DNA from: an uncultured Paracoccaceae bacterium
GTDB taxonomy: Bacteria; Pseudomonadota; Alphaproteobacteria; Rhodobacterales; Rhodobacteraceae
Direction of reading: 5' to 3'
DNA length: 42,671 bases
NCBI GenBank assembly: GCA_947503175.1
Contig: CANNCO010000009.1
Coordinates: forward strand, 1-42,671
Shown here: piece by piece, positions 8,432-16,334 of the stretch
How positions within the stretch are numbered: position 1 is the first letter of the stretch
Layout: every line of letters starts with the position of its first letter
Position numbers and translations under genes: made by a program
The notes under the pieces: generated by a model
Databases searched by the model: none
What the model saw: the letters and a program-made list of their open reading frames with translations, nothing else
What the model was told of the DNA's origin: nothing

Positions 8432-9334
8432 ATGCCGGACGGCGCAGGTCACGCGGGAGAGAAACGCTTGGTCGACAGCTATACGCAGACGACGGTGCAC
8501 GGTCGCTCGGATTACGTGCCTTATGACAAGCGTCGCCTGACATATGCAAACACGTTTCGCAGCCCGGTTCAGTCCACGATCATCCGGATCATGGAATGGA
8601 TGACGGGTAAGTTCCGGCTCCTGCGCCTGATCCGCAAGTTCGAACGCGAGGGCGTCGTGGCAGGGCAGGGGTTTTGGCCCCGGGCGCTTGCGACGATGGG
8701 CATCGAGCTTCAGACCCCGGATGATGAGATCCGACGTATTCCGGCATCGGGGCCGGTGATCATCGTCGCGAACCATCCCCACGGTCTGGTTGACGGGATG
8801 GTTCTGGCCGAACTCGTGGGTCGTGTCCGTGAAGACTACAAGATCCTGACTCGTTCGATCCTGACGGGTGTGGATGAGATCGCGCAGTTCATGATCCCCG
8901 TGGCCTTCCCGCACGAAGAAGACGCGGTCAATCAGCACCTGGAAATGCGACGCCGTGCCATGGCGCAACTGGCCGATGGCGGTGTGGTGATCATCTTCCC
9001 ATCCGGCGTCGTTGCGGGGTCGGAATCGCTGTTCGGCCCGGCGGTCGAGGCAGAATGGAACCCGTTTACCGCCAAGATGATCCAGCGATCCGGCGCCGCG
9101 GTCGTCCCGATCCGCTTTTCCGGCCAGAACTCTCGGGCCTATCTGATGGCGAACCGGATTTCGGCGACGATCCGGCAGGGGCTGTTGCTGCACGAGGTCG
9201 TCCATTCCCTGAACAAGCCACAACGCCCGATTGTCGGAGAGCCGATCAAAACCGAAGAGATCGAGGCCTGGTCGGGCAACCCGCGCGGTTTCATGGCGTG
9301 GTTGCGCGAGCGTACGCTGTCGCTGCGCGCATAG
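8432..9334 (+). CDS. Lysophospholipid acyltransferase family protein
   Basis: This is a 300-residue protein of the PlsC-like acyltransferase superfamily. The catalytic block is VANHPHGLVDG (residues 113-122), with a histidine-x5-aspartate spacing as in the hemolysin-like branch rather than the strict histidine-x4-aspartate of PlsC. A second block, FPSGVVAGSES (about 189-199), matches the substrate-binding motif position. It probably transfers an acyl chain to a lysolipid at the inner membrane. The substrate cannot be told from sequence. ATG 8432 lies 1 base past the HPr stop, with AAGGGG about 7 bases upstream, so it is the last gene of the chvI operon. A longer frame starting inside the HPr gene is unlikely. 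Confidence 0.85.
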   Translation: MPDGAGHAGEKRLVDSYTQTTVHGRSDYVPYDKRRLTYANTFRSPVQSTIIRIMEWMTGKFRLLRLIRKFEREGVVAGQGFWPRALATMGIELQTPDDEIRRIPASGPVIIVANHPHGLVDGMVLAELVGRVREDYKILTRSILTGVDEIAQFMIPVAFPHEEDAVNQHLEMRRRAMAQLADGGVVIIFPSGVVAGSESLFGPAVEAEWNPFTAKMIQRSGAAVVPIRFSGQNSRAYLMANRISATIRQGLLLHEVVHSLNKPQRPIVGEPIKTEEIEAWSGNPRGFMAWLRERTLSLRA

Positions 9335-9337
9335 GCT

Positions 9338-10033
9338 TTACTTGGTCGGTACGACCGCCCATTTCGCTTCGAGAACCTCGATCGCCTTGATCCGCTCGGC
9401 GGTCTTCGGATGGCTCATAAGCCATGCAGGTGCCGCACCACCGCGCGATTTGGTCAGATCCTCAAGCTTGCCGAACAGGGACTTCTGCGCCTCGGTGCCG
9501 ATCCCGGATTTTGTGAGAAGCGCCGAAGCATAGGCGTCGGCCTCGTACTCGTCCGACCGGGAAAGACGCGCCGCCAGTAGCATGGTCAGACCGTTCGCGA
9601 TCAACACGCCGATCCCTGGCAGGAACCGCGACAGAACCATGGCCAGCGCCGTTCGCAGCGCGTTCTGACCCGAGAAATCGATCATCCTGCGCCGCGAATG
9701 CCCAAGTGCCACATGGCCCAGCTCGTGGGCGATGACACTGGCCATTTCCTTCGCCGAAACCTCGCCCTTGCGGTATTTCTCGTAGAACCCACGCGTGATG
9801 AATATCCGACCATCCGGCGCGGCAAGACCGTTCACCGGATCGATCTCGTAGATATGGACCTTGATCCGCGGCAGATCCAATGTAGCCGCCATCTGATCGC
9901 AAAGCGCCTTCAGCCGCGCATCGGCTAGAATGGTCGATTGCGCATCAAGCTCACGCGCCGTCCGCCACGCGGAAAAGCGATACATCGCAATGGCGTAAAG
10001 AATCGCCAGAAGGATCGGTGTGAACTTCAGCAT
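9338..10033 (-). CDS. M48-family metallopeptidase
   Basis: This is a 231-residue membrane-bound zinc peptidase. An N-terminal hydrophobic helix (FTPILLAILYAIAMY) anchors it. The zinc motif HELGH sits in SVIAHELGHVALGHS. A second hydrophobic stretch (GIGVLIANGLTMLLAARL) precedes the third zinc-ligand region SDEYEADAYA. The layout resembles HtpX/BepA-type peptidases that act in membrane or outer-membrane protein quality control. I place the start at ATG 10033, just before the anchor. A GTG at 10087 would add 18 residues, and neither start has a clear ribosome site. The 3' end converges on the acyltransferase gene with only 3 bases between stops. Confidence 0.88.
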   Translation of the reverse strand: MLKFTPILLAILYAIAMYRFSAWRTARELDAQSTILADARLKALCDQMAATLDLPRIKVHIYEIDPVNGLAAPDGRIFITRGFYEKYRKGEVSAKEMASVIAHELGHVALGHSRRRMIDFSGQNALRTALAMVLSRFLPGIGVLIANGLTMLLAARLSRSDEYEADAYASALLTKSGIGTEAQKSLFGKLEDLTKSRGGAAPAWLMSHPKTAERIKAIEVLEAKWAVVPTK

Positions 10034-10110
10034 GTAAGGGATATGGGGTCGGGCAGGGGGTGCGGCAAGCGGTTTTTCGTCACGCACGACCCGAAGCCGC
10101 CGGATTGTGA

Positions 10111-11298
10111 TTACCGTCCAAGCGCCCGCATTCCCCGGTCGATCCCCTCAAGCGTCATCGGCACCATCCGATCAGCGCCGAGCACGTCCTGCACCATGGC
10201 GATCGACTGCGTATAGGGCCAGTAGGATTCAGGCACCGGGTTGATCCACAAATGCCCCGGCCACTGGTCGCGCAGCCGCGACAGCCAGACCGCGCCGGCC
10301 TCGCGGTTCCAGTGTTCGTTTGCGCCACCGGGCATTGCGATTTCATAAGGCGACATCGAGGCGTCCCCCACGAAAATGCATTTATAATCAGTGCTATAGG
10401 TGTGCAGAACATCCATTGTCGGGATCTGCTCGGTCCAGCGGCGTCGATTGTCGCGCCAAAGACCCTCATAGATACAATTATGGAAGTAGTAGTATTCCAG
10501 ATGCTTGAACTCCGCCCGTGCGGCCGAGAAAAGCTCTTCGACGACCTTCACATGGGCGTCCATCGACCCGCCGACATCGAGAAACAGCAGCACCTTGACC
10601 GCATTGCGCCGTTCCGGACGGGTCTGCACATCCAGATAGCCATGTTCCGCCGTCGCGCGCACGGTTCCGTCCAGATCCAGTTCTTCGACCGCGCCGTCTC
10701 GCGCCCACCGCCGCAGCCGTTTCATCGCGACCTTGATGTTCCGGGTGCCCAGCTCGACGCTGTCGTCGAAATTGCGAAATTCGCGCTTGTCCCAGACTTT
10801 CACGGCACGCTGGTGGCGGCTTTCGCTTTGACCGATGCGCACCCCTTCCGGGTTGTACCCATGGGCCCCGAAGGGCGATGTACCTGCCGTTCCGATCCAT
10901 TTCGACCCGCCCTGATGGCGGCCCTCCTGTTCCTTCAACCGCTCTTTCAGCGTCTCCATCAGCGTCTCGAAGCCACCGAGGGCCTCGATTCCAGCCTTTT
11001 CTTCCGTACTCAGATGCTTCTCGGCCATCTTGCGCAGCCAGTCTTCGGGAAGGTTGACGGCATTCAGGATATCCTCTGATGTCAGCTCTTCCAGCCCGCT
11101 GAACGCTTCGGCAAAGGCAAGGTCGAACCGGTCGAGGTGACGTTCGTCCTTCACCATCGCTGCGCGGGCTAGATAGTAAAAACCTTCGACATCGTAGGTC
11201 ACAAGCCCCGCCGACATGCCATCAAGAAAGCTCAGGTATTCGCGAAGCGAAACCGGAACACGATGCTGTCGCAAGAGATCGAAGAAGGGCAGGAACAT
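10111..11298 (-). CDS. VWA domain-containing CoxE-like protein
   Basis: This 395-residue protein has an all-helical N-terminal half, a linker with KWIGTAGTSPFGAHG, and a C-terminal von Willebrand A domain. The metal-site motif appears as LFLDVGGSMD (from about residue 239), with Asp241 and Ser245 in place. Proteins of this group usually work with a MoxR-type AAA+ ATPase to load metals or assemble complexes. No MoxR gene is adjacent here. I chose ATG 11298, giving the family-like start MFLPFFDLLRQHRVPVSLREY. The longer frame begins with TTG at 11334 and is less likely. The precise target is unknown. Confidence 0.85.
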   Translation of the reverse strand: MFLPFFDLLRQHRVPVSLREYLSFLDGMSAGLVTYDVEGFYYLARAAMVKDERHLDRFDLAFAEAFSGLEELTSEDILNAVNLPEDWLRKMAEKHLSTEEKAGIEALGGFETLMETLKERLKEQEGRHQGGSKWIGTAGTSPFGAHGYNPEGVRIGQSESRHQRAVKVWDKREFRNFDDSVELGTRNIKVAMKRLRRWARDGAVEELDLDGTVRATAEHGYLDVQTRPERRNAVKVLLFLDVGGSMDAHVKVVEELFSAARAEFKHLEYYYFHNCIYEGLWRDNRRRWTEQIPTMDVLHTYSTDYKCIFVGDASMSPYEIAMPGGANEHWNREAGAVWLSRLRDQWPGHLWINPVPESYWPYTQSIAMVQDVLGADRMVPMTLEGIDRGMRALGR

Positions 11299-11434
11299 AG
11301 CCTGCAAGTTTGCTGGAAAGCCGGTTTTGATCAAGCGAAACCGGTTTGCCAGAAGAGACCAAAGGTCAAAAAGTCAGATATATGTGCGCCGCTCTAGGCC
11401 TGTGGCACCTGAATATCTTGAGTCGAAAGATGGC

Positions 11435-11641
11435 TCAGTTAGGTGCGTCGCCATTGTTGAGCAGTCGTGTGCCATCGCGAATGATCGATTGCTCGATCCC
11501 ATTGGTTGCATCCTGGGTCGCTGTCTGAATGGTGGCGACAATCGCCGCGCCAAGCATCGCAATGCCAGCGGTCAGTACGACCCAATCAACGGTGACAGCA
11601 CCGTCTTCTCTTGCCTTAAACTGTTGAAGCTTGTTGTACAT
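11435..11641 (-). CDS. Flp/Fap-type pilin, first copy
   Basis: This is a 68-residue small pilin-like protein. A short basic N-terminus ending REDGAVTVDWVVL is followed by a hydrophobic helix (LTAGIAMLGAAIVATI) and a short C-terminal tail. This is the type IVb (Flp) pilin design, in which a prepilin peptidase (TadV/CpaA type) cuts before the hydrophobic helix. I chose ATG 11641 because AGAGGA lies just upstream. A longer open frame to 11686 lacks such a site. It is paired with a second pilin at 11800-11982. The tad/cpa assembly genes are not in this window. Confidence 0.85.
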   Translation of the reverse strand: MYNKLQQFKAREDGAVTVDWVVLTAGIAMLGAAIVATIQTATQDATNGIEQSIIRDGTRLLNNGDAPN

Positions 11642-11715
11642 ACAATCCTCTCCGGCACAAATTTCTGTGTCTCCCAGACGACTCAAAGATCGCTTTTTGG
11701 CTAGTTTTAGTCGAG

Positions 11716-11748
11716 AAGGGGCCGCCTCTTAGAAGAATGCGGCCCCTT
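11716..11748 (-). terminator. Strong hairpin downstream of second pilin
   Basis: AAGGGGCCGC (11716-11725) and GCGGCCCCTT (11739-11748) form a perfect 10-bp stem with a 13-base loop, 51 bases beyond the stop of the pilin at 11800. No long T run follows on either strand, but the stem strength and position suggest it ends or attenuates the pilin transcript before the next pilin gene. Confidence 0.6.
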
Positions 11749-11799
11749 GTCATGTCGTCCAGCAAGCGGGCCCGATGTATCGGACTAGCCTGCATTACG

Positions 11800-11982
11800 T
11801 TACTTCAGTTCTTTGTCGATTGCTTCCGAGATGCGAACACCCAGATCAGTCGTTGCCGAACGGACCGATGCGATAACCGCAACGCCCAGGCCAACGATAG
11901 CTGCTGTCAGCACAACCCAGTCAACCGTGACTGCGCCGTCTTCGTCGTTTTCAAAACGCTTGAAGATTTTGAAGAATTCCAT
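11800..11982 (-). CDS. Flp/Fap-type pilin, second copy
   Basis: This is a 60-residue pilin-like protein with the same plan as its neighbour: a charged N-terminus (KRFENDED), the shared GAVTVDWVVLTA block, a hydrophobic helix (IVGLGVAVIASV) and a short polar tail. ATG 11982 has GGAGAC upstream. A frame opening 18 bases earlier is less likely, because that ATG lies before the ribosome site. The two pilins share the core motif but differ in the tail, so they may be major and minor subunits or products of duplication and drift. A strong hairpin separates them, so they may be expressed at different levels. Confidence 0.85.
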   Translation of the reverse strand: MEFFKIFKRFENDEDGAVTVDWVVLTAAIVGLGVAVIASVRSATTDLGVRISEAIDKELK

Positions 11983-12374
11983 TTCTCGTCTCCGTTCCAT
12001 CTACGCTCAGTTTCAACTCACCACGTCCGGGTCGTCCCAGGCTGTCCTCTTAGTACCCGGTCGCCGTCTTGGCATGGCGTCATAAGGCCGTTCAAATTGG
12101 GCGAGAGTTTGGCGCAGATCGTACTATTTTACAGAGGTCGATCGAATGGCTGAAAAACATGTTATCATCCTGAAATCATTTATAAAAAAGAGATTTTCCG
12201 CCACAATTACAAGGCATAATCTGGTTTGGTTCAGGGGTATTGTTCTCTGTTTGGATTACAATCAACGCGGTAATGTCCGTTTTCCTGAACACGTGGCTTT
12301 GCGTTTTTTCTGGCTCGAATAGCCAAAAACTGCCAATTTACCCGCAAAAGAGCGGAATACAGGCAATTCGACCG
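11983..12374. other. Intergenic region between pilin and lytic transglycosylase
   Basis: I see no convincing gene in these 392 bases. They should hold the promoter of the minus-strand pilin and that of the plus-strand transglycosylase. The part around 12150-12260 is AT-rich compared with its surroundings, consistent with promoters, but I could not assign -35/-10 boxes with confidence. Confidence 0.6.
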
Positions 12375-13175
12375 ATGAAACCCATGATCCTTGCGGGGAT
12401 GGCATGCGCTGTAATGCTGCCGCACGGGGCGCTGGCAGACGACGCGCCGCCCCCTTTCCCCGAGTTTACCTTCAAGAAAGTCGGCCCGCCGAAAGACTCC
12501 GGCAGTCCGAGGATTACAATCCAGATCGAGCCACAGCCCGATCCGCCGCCGGCAGAGGTTGCGGAGGCCGAGCCGCCGGTTGAGCTGCCTGACGACGGGC
12601 TGGGCGGCTTCTGGACCGCAGTCTCGCCCGATCTCGACAAGGCAAGCCCGGCGCGGCTTGAGGACGCCCTGCAGGCGCTGGAGGCCGTGGAGGCCATTTC
12701 GGGCCCCAGGCTGGATGACATGCGCAAGATCACCGACCGTTACGGGCGCGATATCCTGCGCCATACGGTGGGCACACGGGTATCGCCCGCGCTTGTCGCT
12801 GCGATCATCTCGGTTGAATCGTCGGGCCGCGTCGATGCGGTCAGTTCGGCGGGCGCGCAGGGCGTGATGCAATTGATGCCCGCCACCGCGGCACGGTTCG
12901 GCGTCACCGACTGGCAGGTGGCCGAACAGAATATCAAGGGCGGTGTGGCCTATCTGGACTGGCTGATGGGTGAATTCGACCTTGATCCGGTCATGATCCT
13001 CGCAGGCTATAACGCGGGCGAGGGCGCAGTGCGCAATCACGGCGGCGTACCGCCTTATGCGGAGACTCGGGCCTATGTGCCGAAAGTGCTGGCGGCATGG
13101 AAGGTCGCCAGCGGGCTGTGCCTGAACCCGCCGATGCTGATTTCGGACGGGTGCGTCTTTATCGGTGGGTCATAG
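12375..13175 (+). CDS. Periplasmic lytic transglycosylase (SLT domain)
   Basis: This 266-residue protein starts with a signal peptide (MKPMILAGMACAVMLPHGALA, cut before DD). A proline-rich linker (about 24-75) leads to a helical region and the SLT domain (about 128-245). The catalytic glutamate is Glu148 in ISVESSG. The motifs GAQGVMQLMP and ILAGYNAGEGAV complete the fold. It cleaves peptidoglycan glycan strands in the periplasm. The start at ATG 12375 was chosen because it begins the signal peptide. An upstream extension to 12240 in the same frame would spoil it. Its position next to pilin genes might mean local wall opening for pili, but this is inference. Confidence 0.9.
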   Translation: MKPMILAGMACAVMLPHGALADDAPPPFPEFTFKKVGPPKDSGSPRITIQIEPQPDPPPAEVAEAEPPVELPDDGLGGFWTAVSPDLDKASPARLEDALQALEAVEAISGPRLDDMRKITDRYGRDILRHTVGTRVSPALVAAIISVESSGRVDAVSSAGAQGVMQLMPATAARFGVTDWQVAEQNIKGGVAYLDWLMGEFDLDPVMILAGYNAGEGAVRNHGGVPPYAETRAYVPKVLAAWKVASGLCLNPPMLISDGCVFIGGS

Positions 13176-13217
13176 AGTAACCGGTCGGCCCGTCCATATC
13201 TCCAAGAGGACGACGCC

Positions 13218-13949
13218 TCAGATCGACATCTTCTTGAAAATCCGCTCGGGGATATGGCGGATTACCAGCATGATGTAGCGCCAGAAGAACGGCGTATAGA
13301 TCACGTCTCGCCGCTTTTCGACGGCTTTCAGGATGTCGCGGGCCACCGCCTCGGGCGCCGCGACCAGAAACATCCCCTCGATCCCCCATGTCATCGCCGT
13401 GTCCACAAAACCCGGCTTCACGGTCACCACATGCGCGCCCGCGCGCGTAAGGCGGTTACGCAGCCCCGAAAGATAGGTATGAAAGCCTGCCTTGGCGGCG
13501 CCATAGACATAGTTTCCGATCCGACCCCGGTCGCCTGCGACTGAACCGACACCGACGACGGTGCCCTTACGCTCCTCAATGAGTGGTGCGAGGAGCGTCA
13601 GAAGCCGGGCCGGGCCGGTGAAACTGTCGGTTATCGTGCCATCGATCAAAGCCGCGTCCGCATCGATTGCATCCTGCGCGGGCATGGAGCCCACGAAAAC
13701 AGCCACGTTCAGAATGCCGTCGGTCTCGGTGGTGCGTTTCAGGATCGCATCGAACCCAGACGGATCACGGGCGTCAAATGCCACCGCTTCGGCCCGGGGC
13801 GCGCCGCGAAACGCGCAATCGCTGGCCAACGCGTCCAGATCGCCCATATCGCGCCCGGCCAGAAGAACGGCGTCGCCGCGTTCGGCGACCGCGCGAGCAA
13901 GGGCGCGCGCCATGGCGGACGAGGCCCCAAGGATCAGCCAGGTGGTCAT
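13218..13949 (-). CDS. DprE2-like SDR oxidoreductase
   Basis: This is a 243-residue short-chain dehydrogenase. The NAD(P) site reads GASSAMARA (8-16), and the catalytic residues are Ser136 (VGSVAGDRG), Tyr149 and Lys153 (YGAAKAG). The surrounding pattern and the C-terminal IRHIPERIFKK closely resemble mycobacterial DprE2, which reduces decaprenyl-phosphoryl-2-keto-ribose to decaprenyl-phosphoryl-arabinose. The gene overlaps the DprE1-like gene by 4 bases (ATGA), so the two are co-translated as expected for an oxidase/reductase pair. The lipid carrier in this organism is probably a C50-type polyprenol, but that is inference. Without the neighbour it would only be called a generic SDR. Confidence 0.82.
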   Translation of the reverse strand: MTTWLILGASSAMARALARAVAERGDAVLLAGRDMGDLDALASDCAFRGAPRAEAVAFDARDPSGFDAILKRTTETDGILNVAVFVGSMPAQDAIDADAALIDGTITDSFTGPARLLTLLAPLIEERKGTVVGVGSVAGDRGRIGNYVYGAAKAGFHTYLSGLRNRLTRAGAHVVTVKPGFVDTAMTWGIEGMFLVAAPEAVARDILKAVEKRRDVIYTPFFWRYIMLVIRHIPERIFKKMSI

Positions 13950-15259
13950 CCGCGCCTCCTCAGATCAAGCCGCCGCACCAGATCGGTGACCATAGCGCCC
14001 TCGGGATCGTGCTTTGCAACGATCCCGGCCCATTTCCTGCGCTCGGGATACATGGCGTGCACCGCCTCCGGCGCGGCCAGCGAATCCTTGGCGAGATAGA
14101 TGCGCCCACCGGCCTCGGCAACCTGCGCTTCCAACTCCGCGACCAGCTTTGCGGGCCTGTGGGCTGCGTGCAGGTCGACGGCCAGCGTATAGCCCTCCAT
14201 CGGGAAGGACATGAGGCCCCCACGCCCCGGCCCCATCCGCTTCAGAACCGCGAGCGGCGAGGCCATGCCGCACCGTGCGATCCTCTCAAGCATCTCGCGC
14301 AGCGTATCTGCGGCGGCTAACGGTACGACGCATTGGAACTGGTGAAAGCCCGACTTACCGTACAGCCGGTTCCAGTCATGCAACTTGTCGAGCGGGAAAA
14401 AGAAGTCTTCGATCGGTTTGACGACCGTACGCCCGCGCGCTGGCACGCGACGCCAATAGGCGGCGTTGAATAGCCGTACCACGGGCGAAGACAGGGCAAA
14501 GGCAGGCGCATCAAAGGGCACCCTGCGGCCGCGTTTGGCCGGCGGGACAAGCCCCGCGCCCGTTTCGGCCTCTTCCAGAATCCCCCGGCCCAGCGACGCA
14601 CCCGTCGCCGTCGCGTCGATCCATCCCACCGTGTAGGTGGCGTCCGAGCCGTCCAAGAGTGCCAGATGTTCGTCCCAATCCGCAACCCGGCGTTCCGTGA
14701 CCATCATCACGTCGCCCTTGGCGCGTTTCAGGCGGATGCTGGCCTCTGCCACGATCCCGGTCTGGCCCAGACCGCCGATAGTGGCCGAAAACAACTCTTT
14801 CAATGTGTCAGGCCTGGTCGTCTTTTCCCCTTTCGGCGTGATCAGCCGGATACTCTCGACAAACTGTCCGAAGCTGCCTGCGTTATGGTGGTTCTTGCCA
14901 TGCACATCCATGGCGATGGCGCCACCCACCGTGGCAAACCCAGTGCCCGGCATCACCGGCGGCAGCCAGCCACGGGGTGCCAGAAGCCGCGCAAGATCGC
15001 CAATCCGCGCGCCCCCTTCGACACGCAGCACGCCGCTCTCCTCGTCCAGGTCCACAAGCCTGTCCATCCGCGTCATCAGCACGGCCCGTCCGCCATCGTT
15101 GAGGCAGGCATCGCCATAGGACCGCAGGCCACCCAATGCCGGGGCAGGGGCCTCTGCCATGTCGGCCGCTAGCGCCTTGGCGCGTTCAGGGCGTGCCACG
15201 TCCGAGGTCGCTTCAAGCACCCGGCCCCAGCCGCGATAGGTCATGCTCTTGTCACTCAT
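13946..15259 (-). CDS. DprE1-like FAD-dependent polyprenyl-phospho-ribose oxidase
   Basis: This is a 437-residue FAD enzyme. The N-terminal FAD domain has GLRSYGD (44-50), PGTGFATVGGAIAMDVHGKN and HHNAGSFG (to 131). The last two closely match the DprE1 signature. The C-terminal part has FFFPLDKLHDWNRLYG and LAKDS (Lys391, aligning with the essential Lys418 of M. tuberculosis DprE1). The residue matching DprE1 Cys387, the target of benzothiazinones, is Ala360, with the same 31-residue distance to the lysine. The enzyme should oxidise the 2'-hydroxyl of polyprenyl-phospho-ribose as the first half of epimerisation. ATG 15259 overlaps the upstream stop by ATGA. A longer frame to 15328 would run deep into the previous gene. 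Confidence 0.85.
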   Translation of the reverse strand: MSDKSMTYRGWGRVLEATSDVARPERAKALAADMAEAPAPALGGLRSYGDACLNDGGRAVLMTRMDRLVDLDEESGVLRVEGGARIGDLARLLAPRGWLPPVMPGTGFATVGGAIAMDVHGKNHHNAGSFGQFVESIRLITPKGEKTTRPDTLKELFSATIGGLGQTGIVAEASIRLKRAKGDVMMVTERRVADWDEHLALLDGSDATYTVGWIDATATGASLGRGILEEAETGAGLVPPAKRGRRVPFDAPAFALSSPVVRLFNAAYWRRVPARGRTVVKPIEDFFFPLDKLHDWNRLYGKSGFHQFQCVVPLAAADTLREMLERIARCGMASPLAVLKRMGPGRGGLMSFPMEGYTLAVDLHAAHRPAKLVAELEAQVAEAGGRIYLAKDSLAAPEAVHAMYPERRKWAGIVAKHDPEGAMVTDLVRRLDLRRRG

Positions 15260-16260
15260 ACCGGTGCCCTCAAAGATCTGCGCTCGGCCAGCGGAAAGAC
15301 CAGAAGCCCAAGAAGGATTGCGAACCAAAGCGTCGTCACCCGGATGATCAGCGTCGCCGGGATCGAAATCTCAAGCGGCACGCCCTCGATCGTCAAAAGC
15401 GCGATCATCGCCGCCTCGGCCCCGCCCACGCCACCGGGTGCGCCGGTCAGGCCGCCTGCAAGCGTGGAAAATATAAAGATCGCCACAGCCGCCCAGAACC
15501 CGATATCCGCCCCCATCCAGCCCAGAAGCAGATGAAAGGCATATCCTTCCGCGATCCAGCCGATCAGGCCAAGCACGGCGGCGAAGGTGATGATCCAAGG
15601 GCCCCGAAAGGCTGCAAGCGACCGCGCCGCCATGCGGATCCGTCCGAACAACCGTGGGAACCGCCCAATCGTGCCGTAGGCCAGCGTCGCAATGCGCGCC
15701 AGAAGCCCCGGATGGGTGGCCACCCATGCCGCCACAAGCGCGAGGATGACCACGGGCACCGCGCCCGCGATACCGGCCGCCGACAAGGCAAGTGCAAGCG
15801 CAAGGATCAGGGCCATGGCCACCAGATCGGATGCGCGGTCGACCAGCATCAGGGGCGCCGTCCGCTCAAACGGCCATCCCGTTTCGCGCCGGATCCAGCG
15901 CATGCGGATCAACTCGCCCACACGGCCGGGCGTGGCGGACATGGCGAACCCACCGATGAAATGGCGCAAGTTCTGCATCAGACCGGTCCGAAGCCCCAGA
16001 CGCCGCGCAAACAGATGCCAGCGCAGCCCGCGTGCCCCGTAATTCACAAGGCTCAAGGCCAGAAGGATCACCATCTGCATCGCCGTCAGTTTCGCGATCT
16101 GCGCCCGCGTCTCGGCCCAGCCGGTTGCGGCGGCCAACCCTGCAAGCCCCGCTAACATAAGGGTAAACAGCCCGATCAGGATCAGGTTGTCCCGTGACAG
16201 TCGGAACGCTGGGCGAGGGGGCCGGGCGTCGGGCATCGTCTGGATACTGCTCGTTCTCAT
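15256..16260 (-). CDS. Flippase-like membrane protein (LPG synthase TM family)
   Basis: This is a 334-residue inner-membrane protein with about eight hydrophobic segments, starting with NLILIGLFTLMLAGLAGL. It resembles the transmembrane domain of lysylphosphatidylglycerol synthase (UPF0104), a family also proposed to flip lipid-linked sugars. Motifs seen are FIGGFAMSATPGRVGELIR and the C-terminal APGGVGGAEA. It is first in the operon with the DprE1- and DprE2-like genes, so I infer that it moves polyprenyl-phospho-pentose across the membrane. No soluble aminoacyl-transfer domain is present, which argues against a real lysyl-PG synthase. ATG 16260 is used. ATG 16236 is an alternative, and neither has a clear ribosome site. 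Confidence 0.8.
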   Translation of the reverse strand: MRTSSIQTMPDARPPRPAFRLSRDNLILIGLFTLMLAGLAGLAAATGWAETRAQIAKLTAMQMVILLALSLVNYGARGLRWHLFARRLGLRTGLMQNLRHFIGGFAMSATPGRVGELIRMRWIRRETGWPFERTAPLMLVDRASDLVAMALILALALALSAAGIAGAVPVVILALVAAWVATHPGLLARIATLAYGTIGRFPRLFGRIRMAARSLAAFRGPWIITFAAVLGLIGWIAEGYAFHLLLGWMGADIGFWAAVAIFIFSTLAGGLTGAPGGVGGAEAAMIALLTIEGVPLEISIPATLIIRVTTLWFAILLGLLVFPLAERRSLRAPV

Positions 16261-16334
16261 TGATTTGCGGCACTATAGCGCAATTCGGGCAGCATTATGG
16301 ACGAAACAGCACCAATCGCCCGAATTTCGGGATG

